A stretch of 64,000 bases of DNA from Acanthornis magna (taxonomy: Eukaryota; Chordata; Aves; Passeriformes; Acanthizidae): assembly GCA_036785705.1 (NCBI GenBank), contig JAWUZG010000056.1:11270501-11334500 (forward strand). Reading direction: 5' to 3'. Positions within the stretch are counted from its first letter, which is position 1. The number at the start of each line of letters is the position of its first letter. This document shows positions 49,101-61,100 of the stretch, one piece after another. A program made the translations under genes and the position numbers. The notes beneath the pieces are model-generated. The model was not told the origin of the DNA and made no database searches. It saw only the letters and a list, made by a program, of their open reading frames with translations.

Positions 49101-52100
49101 AAAATGTCAGCATTTGACAATATAGCATCTTATATGTAATGGGAAATGCTGAATAATCTGCTCCTACTCTAGTAGAGCATAATGCACTTTTGCTTCTAGG
49201 AATTAATGTATTAAGAACTTGTGCTGTATTTTGTAATTTAGTTGGAGATTTCTGGCATTTTCAGCACTGAAAATTCAGGGGTTTACTGATCACAGCATTT
49301 GTGTTGTACCTTCAAGATAATTAGTGAAATATTAACTAGATAATCTATGTTTTCGATAATGGTAAAATATTTATTATGAATAATAAGGAAAGTCCCGAAT
49401 TTGAAACAAAGGGATGATGTTCTAACGTAGTCTAGCAGCAGCTTCTTGCAGCTTTGTTTTCGTGTAACCTTTTAAATGTTGGCTTTTAAGGTTAAGGTAG
49501 TTTTATCTTTCTGCCCTTTTAACTTGCAGAACACTGTGAGACTTGCTGTAGCATAAATTACAACAACCTGCTGGTAGCAGAAACAGACAGCGACAGCTTA
49601 CCTGTGTGGTTGTATTTGGTTTATAAGGCCTGCTTATGCCAGGGAATGTGATCCTCTTGCAAGGAAAATGCTGGCTACCTCTAGGCTACAGTTCCAAACC
49701 TCGAATTATTCCTGAGTGACCATTAACCCTGTTTGAAGCTTTGTCATTGGGATTTGCCCTGCAGAAGCATTTTTGTCTGCAAAAACTCTTTTTCACCTGT
49801 CTTTAAATTCCTGCTATTTATTCATGCATTCAAAGATTCTGCATTTGCTGCCAGGACTGATGGCCTTGTGATGCCATCAGTATTCTTAGTTATTCCAAAT
49901 TTTAGCACAGTTCTTCAGAAGTGTGACTGAATTGATGGCAGCACAGTCTTAAGAGGAATAGGTTGGACTTAGAACTGCAAAATAAAATGGGATTTAAAAA
50001 AAGGATAATGGGTTCCTTCCCCATCCCCCCCAAAAAAAATGCACCAGAAGTGAGAGGGTTTTGAAAGATGAGGAACATTAGAGTTTAGAAATAAAAAACA
50101 CTGTGAGGAGAAAATGCTATGGTTTGTAGCATAGGGAAGGTCTAACATGCTGGTTCAGCTGCATTAGATGTTGTACAACTGTCCATGAAGGCATAATGGG
50201 ACCATACAAAATGATCCTAATCATTCTGTAAAAAGATGTGTAGTAAATAATGCTCAGAGGTAGCTGTGAATATTTAAATGGCCTATATGCAGATAGGAAC
50301 ATATCTGGCAAAAATGAAATATGGGTACGTGAAAAGCAGAGATGTTAAATGTTTCTGCTTAGGAAAAAAACAAAAAAAAAAATCCCAAACAAGATTGTAA
50401 AGTGATTGAAGGTACTATTAGATTTTCTTTTCCTCTGGGAGACTTGATTAAAACTTGCAGTGCAAAATATGTCAAGGGATAGATTATAATTTTAAATCTT
50501 TTTACACTGGTCATAAAAAGAAAACCTAAGAGCATGGCACAATGCAAAATTGAAAATCGAGGCTTAGCTGCTAATGTAATTTATTTTTTAATGAAATGAT
50601 TTAAAGTTTGGAATGAACTTCTGTTTGGAGACAATGATCCATAGTATTTATGATATGCAAAAGGAGAACAAAATTCAGTGCAAGTGAGTCATTAACATTC
50701 TGATCATGAATCTTCCCGTGGAGAGAGGATCCTTCCCCTCCCAGTACAGGATCTGGACATGCAGTACAGCATCACAGGTTTTACAGGAGTCAGGAAATCT
50801 CCCAACTTGGAGCTGTGTAGCAATAACTGAACTATCTTCCTACCTGTGCAGCTGCAGTCCCCAGCTTATCCCCTTACAAACGGGTTCTGGTTTCTCTTTC
50901 CAGTGGGCATTTGGAGCATTTCTCTAAGCATCTAATTTTATTTGTATTAAGCCCTTGGCTCTGTTGCCTTCTGACAGCTGTGAGTTGTACTGGTTAGTTA
51001 GTTGTAATGTGAAATATTATGTTCCTTATTATGTTAATATTATGTTCCTGCGATGTGTGAAATATTATGTTCCTTATATTAATTTTAAATTTGCTGCTTT
51101 CAGTTCAAGGGACACTTCATTTTTCCATGATGAGAAGTAAATAAGGATGTTTGATTTACTCTCTTTTTATTATTCATTGTTTAGTTACACCTGTACTATA
51201 TCTATTGTATTCTTTTCTATCAAACTTAGACTGTTTTATTTTTCTTGTAGAGAAGCGTTTCTAGTTCTGTAGGAATTCCAGCCATTGCTCTTTCAACCAT
51301 TACGATCTCTCTGATGTTATTTTGGAAAAAAAAAAAAAAGATGCCTGAGAGAAAATTTTATATCCAGATAAAGAAATATTGTGAAATACATGCAGTGGCA
51401 CTGGAGATGTTAATTCTTCTTGTATATACTATAACACTGCTTTTCAAATTGGCTCACTGGTCAGATCTCTTACTGGTTTCCACACAGGTATCCCACAATG
51501 ACACATCATTACAAAAGGGCTTGTTCCAGTAGTAAAAATCCATAAAATAATTTTATATTATTCCATCTAGTTTGTTCTTTAGCAGGTAGAGCTAGGAAAA
51601 TGCGTTCTTCGAGAGAAAATATTTCAGGTGATAACAAGTTTCCCTCAGGGTTTTTCTGCATCCCAACCTTCAGCTGAAAGATGTGCGACTCCATCCTGGT
51701 GCTGGGATTACTCTGCCCTGGAGCTGGTCTCAGCCCTTCCCCTTGGGGTCTGCACGAGCTTCCAGAACTCTCTGGAACACATTAATACCAACACTCAGTT
51801 TGCTAGGTGAAGGCAGACACTTTTAGCTGAGTTTCTCCCAGTGCTTCTGTTCAGAAACAGGTACGACACAGTTACAGACACTTTTTGAAAGGCTTTTGAG
51901 AAAATGCTCTGAAATGCAAAAGTTCGTGTGTTTATGCAGTGTGGCTTTGTAATGCCCTTTGGTGTCCTTATGTCCTGAATTTCCCTTGTGCAGACTAAAC
52001 CCTGAGCACCATGTGGTTTAATTTTAATACCACCCATGCCAGGGTGTCCTGCAGTGAACCTGAAAGGCTGAGAGCTCTGGAACACTACAGCTTTTTGCTT

Positions 52101-55100
52101 TCATAAAGTTCATTAAGACTTTAAAAGAGTGTTTTTCGTTGTAATCATCTTAAGTGTCACATCCAAATTTGCCTTCTTGCAGAAAACTCATCAAAACAAC
52201 TGAAAAGATTACTTCTGCTGTAATCAATTAAAGTTTGAAGAGAAGTGAAAGCAACATGGGCAAGGGCCTTGAAGTCACTGCAAGTGACTCTCAAGGTTTT
52301 TGTTTCAAAGACGGCTAATTTTGCTCCAGTGAGTGTGAACAGTATCATTGTCCTTTTTTTAATACTGTTTCCTAGAGACAGGTGTCTTTGAAAGGCAGAT
52401 GTGAGATTCGTTTCTGGAGTGTGGCAGGACCCTATACAGCGACTCATGCAGGGGAAATGCCAATGTGCAAATATCTCTGGCTGCAGTAATTAACCTAAAC
52501 AGACATCTTTGTCTCCCTTTATTTTCATTCTTTGGAAAGGGAGACCTAGTACCAAACTCATCTCAAAGCCTTTGTGCACATAATCTGGGGAGCAGGAGAG
52601 GAAGCTTTTTCCTGCTGCCCGCCTGTGTAGGGAATGTGGGTTGAAGATATGGTTTGGTGAGACAGCTGAGCCCTCCTTGCAGCTGGCTGGTGCCAGAAGG
52701 GACAGTCCTGCTGCCTCTTCTTGTGCCCATCTCTGTGCTCCCCTCATCCCCTCCTCCCAGGTACCATCTCTGGTACTTGCTGCTGAGCAGATTCAGTTCA
52801 TGAATCTGGCAGAAAATTGTGACTTTTTTCTTTCTTTCTTTTACCAAGGATTGGTGTTCTGCCAGCTTAGTGGGCTATTAAATCAGGTCAGCACTTTTCC
52901 AGCTACAAAAGATTTGTTTTTCTGGCACAGTTAATCCCCGCTGGTTTTGCTGAGATTCAAAATACACAGTCATTCCCCTGGATGGTGAGAAACTCCTTGG
53001 ACTGGCCCAGAGCCACAGGCTTTCAGGGAGCAGGAGACTCATGCTGCTGTTTCATGGTGTAAGGATAGCTCTGGATCTTCATCATGCTGAGCTCAGTCCC
53101 TGCTTGGGCTGGCTGTTGGGCCTGTGGGATGGGAATGAGTTTTTGGGGTGTAGATGAGGGCAAATTCCTGTCCAGGAGTGATATGAAGCCTTTTGCCGGC
53201 AGGTGTCAGCATTCCATACATTTACCATGGAGCATAGGTGTCATTTGGGCTGTTTTCCTGTAATGAAAATCTCATCCAAGCATTGTACTCACACACACAG
53301 GAGAGCAAATGCTTCATCCTAATTTCCCATAGAAATCAGGGATTGAAGTGAGGGAGGTCTAGGATTCCAGGGACAGCCAGATTTTTTAAACTGTGCAAAC
53401 TTAAAAAGATTTAAAAAATCTTGTGATGGAAGAAGCAGATTTTCTCAGCTGCTGTGGTGTTAACACATTTGACAGCAACTGTGAAGGTGCCATCACCTCC
53501 CAACCAGCTGAATCTGCATGTTCAATAAATCCTGCCTGTAAGCAGCCTGATACTCCCATCAAGTCATGTCACTCCTTACAGGAGCCAGGTTTACACACTG
53601 ACTTGGAAGTTGATATCTTACCTGTTCATATTTCACAAGCAATTCTGGGTATTTTAGATAGACTATCTGCTGAGTGAGTCAAAGGGTATTGGAAATATTG
53701 ATAGTGATGCATAAAGTATCAAAAAACCCCCAGATGATTCACCTCTGACATACTTTGACTTAAAAATACCCCAGACAGAAGTATGCAAAAGAGGACCAAG
53801 AGTGAAGAAATGAAATAATGCACATGCACATGTATCCAGTGGGAGTATTGAAATGAGTGCTCGGGCCAACACTATCGAAGTGTAGCTGATAAGACCATAA
53901 AGAATATCACATAAAGACATGTGAAGATCCACAAAGATCCTTGTATTTTAGACTGCAGCAGTATCCCCACATAAACATCAGTGCCTTGTGAGTTTCTCTA
54001 AAGGAGCAGATTTGCAGTCAGCATTTGCTGATTTAACAAGATATGTTGATGTGCTGTAAAGTGGCTGTAATGCCATTTCTCCTCTCTTTGGAATTGCTCC
54101 TTGGTACATCTGGTTTCAGAGTATTTTGGTGGTTTAAAATCACAGGAGAATCCAGGTGCAAGCCTTGGAACCAAACATTTTTGATTGCCCATGTTTTCCC
54201 AATCAGACTGCTCACATATATGAATATCAGAAACAGATTAAGTCATTTTTCACAGACTGATAACTGAGCAGTCCTAAGCTATTTTTTCCTTTACTTTGAA
54301 TATGAAAAACCAGACATTTTGTGGGTGGCATTGAGTGATCATGTTTTATTTACAGGGCTTACGCAGGCTCGATGAATAATAGTGAAATAGAAAAGTACTT
54401 TTCAAATTTTGTTTTAGGTAGAACTGAAAATGAGACTCCAGTCCTCATCTTACTGTAAGTTAAATCTCAGGGGAAACGAGTGTGATGGTTATAGCCTCAC
54501 ACAGCCTTTCCACATTGTGAAACCAGCTGGAAACACAAGTCTTAGCCTTGTACAGTAGATTCTCTGGTGACACAAGAAAGGACATTTATCTGTGGAGCAA
54601 GATAGGTTTGTTTGAGCAGGGCTGACAAACTACAGCTGCTGCTGTGCAGTGCACTTGGCTTTTGAGATGCATTGGCACTAAACCTGCAAGATTTTGGTTT
54701 AAATGAATTCAAAATCAGAGGTATTTGCTTGAGCACAGCTCGGTAGCACAGGAGCTGATCAAGCAGCTTTATTATGTGTTTTTGAGGTTTAATAACGGGC
54801 GGGTGGCTGCCACTCAGTTGTTTTAAACCTTTATGACTGATGGCTATCATGTAGCTTCTCAGGGAGGCGGATAAATATTTTATTATGCTGTAGTTCAGCA
54901 GGGCAAGTGTGAACTGTGAAGACCAATGTTTCATGCTGACACAAAGCATTGACATGGATGAGTAGACAGATAAACGCTGACTTGCTCGGTGCTTGTTTGT
55001 AGATTCTGCTGATGGTTCTATTTTCTGCAAAATATTTTATTGAAGTAATAACAGAAGCTGTCTCTGTCATGCCAGCGGCTGGGGCGCCAGGATTGCAGAG

Positions 55101-58100
55101 GAGATAGTCTGCTTGGCATCTGTATGGCTGTAAAAAGTGGGTTATGGGTGTGCAAAATGTTCTTCAGGAAACAGAAGGAGACAAAATCTTCCTAGTGCCT
55201 GCAATTCCCATGTGCAAGAATGAAAATAAAGCAATTACCTGTGGTGTTTAGAGCATTTCTCTCTGGAGGACTTGAGGGCTTGAGGACCTCGTGGTGTATC
55301 CCGTAGCAGGAGGCCACAGATGGAGCCTGGGAGATTTGGATGTGATACTTTGATTCTGTGCTGGGTAAAAGTGAGTATCTCTCTGGCTCCTTCTAAAGCA
55401 GCACCCTGAGATGAGCTCAGTTGGTCAGAGCATAGTGCTAATGATGTCAAGGTTGTGAGCTGCTCACTTAGGAGTTGGACTCAATAATCCTTGTGGGTCC
55501 CTTCCCTCTCAGAGTATTCTGTGATTCTGTGACAGCAGGTGTCTGTGAATAGCTAGAAAACAGTATGTCCTGCTGAAATGTTGTGCTACTGCACAATTAA
55601 AGGTCTTCCTACAGGGGAAACCCCTGAAGGAAAAGGTAGTGACTGCAGTTCAAACTGAGCTGGTTTTTCACTCAAATATGAAACACAACTTTTAGTCCTG
55701 TTAGGTAACTAGGATCTTAAAGAGGCACTAGAGGAGAGCTTTTTAGCAACAACCAACACTAAATATCTACAAGAGAAAACATTCTTTTCAAACTCGCATC
55801 AGTAATATGTGGTATTTTTCATGTAGTTCCCAAGGTTAGTGCAGAGAGGAGTCAATGGGGCAATGCCAGTTTAGAGCAACTGAGGATCTGATCCTTCAAG
55901 TTGTAACTGAGGTTTCCAAGGAGATGATAATTCATGCTGACCTTCTGATACTGTATCATGTAAGCAAGTAAGGATTTTCAGTTAAGAGTTTCCTTTCTTT
56001 TTAAGGGATTGCATTTGCCTTTTAGAAGACTGTCTGGGGTCAATGTTGCTGTTTATGTCTGCAGTCCTCTGTGTTACTGGATGAGCACCTCATTGGGTTT
56101 GGATGAATGCCTTTTTTTCGAATGTTTATGAGTTGCAGCAAAGTGTAATGTTTTTGTCTCCTTGGGCATATAACAGTATCTGTCTTCTCCAGGGCCTTCT
56201 GGGGATAAGAGCTTGTTTCGTCTGGAAGCAATCCCAGCCCTTTGGGAACCATGCACCTTAACAGGGTTTGGATCAGGCCTGTAGTGAACAGATCTGGCAT
56301 TTCCCTTTTTGATCTTACACCAAGAGACATGTAAGAGCAGAGATGCTGTGCTCGAAACCCAGGGCAGGTTTTTTCCAAAGGGCAGAAGCCTTTTCATCTG
56401 GAAGGAAACATTAAGTGTTAGTAACCTCAGGAGTGGTGCTGGGGCACCCAGAGTGTTCTAGGAGAAGCCATAAAGGGGAAGGGATTTGTTTTGCTACAGC
56501 ATAAGTGAAATACTTCTGTGGAGTTGTTTTCCCCGAGATCTGGTGATTAACTCAGACCACACTGTTAGGTGCTATGTAAATACAGAACAAGAGGTGATCT
56601 CTGCCCTACAGAGTATGTGTTGAAAGAAAACACCTACCCAAAAAGCCTAACTATACAAATGCTGACAGTAATTAAAGTTGCAGTAATGACTCTGTCATTA
56701 ATTAGAAATTTCTAAGTTATTCCAATTCATTGGCTCATACCCTGTGAGTCACCGAGACTGATACTTGGATATTCAGATCAAGTGACAGAGTTACTTTTTT
56801 TCCTCTGTGCCAGGGTATCAGATACAGAGGCAGCAGGTGGTTACTCTACCCTTTTCATTCTGAAAAGTAAGGTTTTCCTGCCAAAAGGTTTGCCTTTTTA
56901 ATCCGTTGTGGTCTTTGCTAGGTCAGAAAAGGACCAAAGTAAGTTTTCATCCCTTGTAACCAGCAGCTTTCAATTACCTGTCAGCTCAGCAGAGGTTTTG
57001 CACAGATTTGATATTGTTTATGCTGTGCATAGCAACATGAACACTCGTTTCCTTTGAACAGAAAGCTGTTTTTGTCCTGGTTCTTCTGCTTCTGCACCTT
57101 ATGTAATCATTTACATCTGGGCAAAGCATGAGCGAGGTGTGTGTGGAACAAAACCAACCACTGGAAAGCTCATTCTTGCCTGAGGTACCAGATTGTGAGG
57201 ATCCAGCCATCCTTGTGGGGATGGAGTAAACAATGCACAATCTTCTGTGCTTCAGGGGAAGCTCGAACTGCACAGCTGCTGCTGTGAGGAGCAGCAGCAG
57301 TGACACGGAGCTGATCACTGTTGACCTCTTGTAGGCTCAGGCAGCGTCTGTGCTGTGAGCATGGTTCGTGTGAGCACGTTGCCATTCTTTACAGGCACAC
57401 AGGAATTGCTGCAGCTCGGCCTCTGCCCCATCCTCTGTCTGCTTTTGAGGAGAGGATCAAAAGAGTCCTAGCTCCCACTTTGATGGGTCCCAGGCGCTTT
57501 GCTGTGCCCACAAAGCAAGTGGCAGCGAGGGATGAGAAGTTGGGATGACAGAGTGTTTCAGTTTCAGCTTCCATTAGGACTGTCAAGCTGTGCAGGGGAA
57601 GATGAGTGACCCCACACGGCGGGTGACAACGGGCTGGTGGAGCCCCTTCGAACCTGGGAGGAGAGAGGCCATGCTGGCTGCTCCTTCTGAGGGCAGAACA
57701 AGTCCCCAGCAGTCTTGACGTGACCTGTATCTGTGCAGTTTGATGGACCCTTCTATAATTAACCATTGTCAAGAACACTTCTGAAAATGCCGGCTGGCAT
57801 TTCAAATAGGAACATCAGATTAAGGAGAAGAGAGGTAATGAGGTGCAAGGAGAAAATCCTTCCCTGGGGAACAAATCAAACCTGATACCATCATGAAAGG
57901 TAATGAGAAATGCACTGCCAAACTGAGGTTCACTGCAGCTGCCTAGAGGAAACGAAACTGTGTATTCTTATTTAAAACACTGAGAGGGGATGCTGATGTT
58001 TTGGTCTGCTGCCTAAGTCAGGGCATGTGCAGCTTGCACACCTGCCTCTTGCATGTAGTTTTGCCACAAATTTCCTGAGTCCTTAGGCCAGTCATTTCAC

Positions 58101-61100
58101 TTCTCTGTGACATAAGGTGTCCCTTACATCTCTACATCAATGTAAGGGAGTCAGTGCAACCAGGATGTGCCTGTACACTCACAGGACAGGTCCAGAAGCT
58201 GTGACTGCATCTACACTGCCAAACAGCACAGGGCTAAGTGGCACAGGTGAGTCCTGTCCACACTATGCAGAACTTGGCCTCTCTTCTTTTGTCTGGAGGA
58301 CCAGACCTGTGCCCTTCTGTCTTTACTGCACGTGGCAGTCTTGTCCCCTGGAGCAGCCATGGGTGTCACCTGGACCAGCAGTGCCAGGCGTTGTGCTGGC
58401 AGTTAAGGTATTGACCACCTGTGATCCTGTAAGTCAATTTGTTTTCTGGCTGTGCTGTATTTAGCAGTATAAACGAAGCCTGTGTGGCCATGTCAGCATG
58501 GCTGATGCCCACACTGATAGATAAGTCAGGGTATATTATTTCACGCATGGTACTACACAGTTGAAGGAACTGTAGCCACAAGAGCTTATGCCATAGACTC
58601 ATTGATTATTAGGTCGCTGTCATCATAATTACTAACCTTACTGGTATACCCAGTAGCTTAAAGTGTGCAAGAACCATGGATATTCTCTACATAGAAGCTG
58701 GAATAAAATGTTGTTGCTTGTGAATGTGTTTTCAGCCTTTAGCAATTTGCAGACCACATGCAAGTTTTCCAGGAGAAGCATGGCTGACCTATAATAAAAC
58801 CCTCTTGACTGTGGATGTGCTTTCCTGGGCTCCTGGCATGTGGTCACAGGACCCTTGGGGACCCAAGAACCACCAGTCAGTGTCTGCAGACATGTGGGAG
58901 ACAGTGGACATTACAAGGAGAGGGGCAGATGTCGAATGTGAGACTTCCCTTAACATCTTTTATGAGGCGCTAAAACACCTGATGTGGTCTTTGATGCCTA
59001 AGTACCTGCTCTGTCTTCTCAGAGACAAGAAAGCCATTTCACCCAGGGGTCTGTAAGAGCAAGGACAAGGATGTGAGGACAGAGCAAGCCGCAATCCTGA
59101 GTGGCAGAGAGTAGTCCTGCCGGGCTGAAAGAGCTGGGGAGCATGAGGACTCCTTGCCACAAGGGGCAAGATGTTCTTCTCCTCAGCTGCCATCCTGTTG
59201 ATATACCCTCATTGCTGATAGCAATCTTATATGTCTGCGATCTTGGTCTCATCTCTGTCACCTCTCTTCCTGTGGCAGCTCTTCTCCCACACTGCCACAG
59301 ACACAAGAGGTTTTGTTGCTCCCCAAGTTACGTGTCAGGGAAGCATTTAGTCCATGCAGCTCTCTGCCATCCATTCTAGATCCCGATAAAGGATTTGGGG
59401 CTAATGCTGCTTGAGCTGCCCTTGGGCTCCTTGCAGGGTTAGTTGTGCCATTTTTCTACCAAAAGTCTTGCATGACATTTTACTTAAGTCTTGTGCAGTG
59501 TGAGTTGCGTGGATATCAGACAGCATGTTGTGAGTCAGAGCAAGACAGTCGGTACTGCAGTGCTCCACAGAAGAAAAATATAAGGGTAACTATTACAGTA
59601 TTTACAGCATAATTTTTCATATTGAGATTTGCAGAAGTTTGTTTGAGTTCTTCAGCGTAAAACCCCCATGATTATAAAGGAGCCAGCTTGTTAAAAGAGC
59701 CCCTGTTTCTCCAGAGAACTCAGAAGAAAACAGTGCTTTAATACATCTAAATTCACTCAAGTGCGCCTGGTGCTATCAGTTAAACTCCATAGAAAATATA
59801 TTTCTTCTCTTCACTGTTTTTGCCATTTCCCTCTTTCCCTAGTGTTTCTCCTGACTTGTCTTCTTCCTGTCTCTAACACAAATGTAAGGAGAAATGGCAC
59901 CTTTTTGCTCTGCAGATTTGCCCCCTGTGTGCATTCTTCCTGCCAGCAGCAGTGCAAATGTTTCCTGCTTTTTGTCTTGAGAGGCACCTGGAGTGAAAAC
60001 GGCTGAAAACAGACTGTGAGGCAAGGTGCGTTTAGTTCTGTGCATCATTACTGATTGGTACTTGCTGGTTTCTGGGCCACCTGAATACCTGCACAAGGTT
60101 GATGTGAGGCAGGTTATGGAGAGGATGGGTAGGAGTAATTTGGGGATTATTTGACCTGCAGAATCTATTGCTGACCTTGCTGACAGGGTGGCTGTCTTCT
60201 AGGTCCTAGTCCAGAGGCCTGGCATCTGATAAAGAGCAAACTGAAGAGTTGGGATGTGATATGTCCAACATGATGTACCTGGTGGTACTGTGAAAATGGT
60301 GTCTCTTTCCAGGGAGACCGCACTTCTGCCTTTAGGCCTCTTTTTCTGTTTGCCATTTGCTATTTCACTCATTTCACTGTCCTGTGAGTCAAAAGTTGAC
60401 TGCAGCTGGTAGAACACCCTGACTCCTTTTTGTTCCAACCACTACTATTCTGTGGTCTGTCCTTTGGCAGAATTCCTCTAATTCCCGCCCCTTACTCCCC
60501 TGACCTCTTTACAAAAGCCGTACTTCTTGACTGTATGATGCTAGATTTGCAAGATTGATGTTCTCTAAGCATTTCACACTGTACTGCCTTGCATATTTTA
60601 TATCAATGTTCTAATTAAGACATCAGATCATGATGGATGAGTGTTCATGTCAGTGACTCTTCTCTGAACAATGAAGAGTGGAAGGAAGTCTCCAGGAGCC
60701 TGGGAAGTGTGTGCAAATGAGTTGGTCTTACGTGAGCTGTTAGTATGCTCTTCCAGGCAAAGTTTGGAGTTGATTCATGATCTCAGATGGGATTCCCTCT
60801 AAACTGAAAAACTCTGCTTTGCTCTGGCTTTTCTAGTACGTGCTCCCACACATCTCCTTCAATGGTGGCATCATCCCTCGGATAGATGTAGTAAAAGCAG
60901 CTCAGCCCAAAATGGCAGGAAAGAGTATGTGTGGACATGGAAAAAGCAGAAAAATACCTGAGCAGGTCATTACTCTGGTGAAGGAGCAGAGGCTGGTTGC
61001 AGAAAATCTACTCAAGGCTAGGTACTGTTCCTATAAAACAGCAGAAGCAGTGGACTGAGACTCTGTATTTGCCTTCTTTCCAGACTCATGCCAGCTGTCT

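Noticed and set aside
54542..55030. 162-codon minus-strand ORF in MTHFS intron 2
   Set aside because: No known family and no conserved motif by eye; AT-biased reading.
55411..55480. tRNA-Ile gene
   Set aside because: Only the D and anticodon arms are preserved, box B has decayed and a CR1 tail follows; it is a SINE head.
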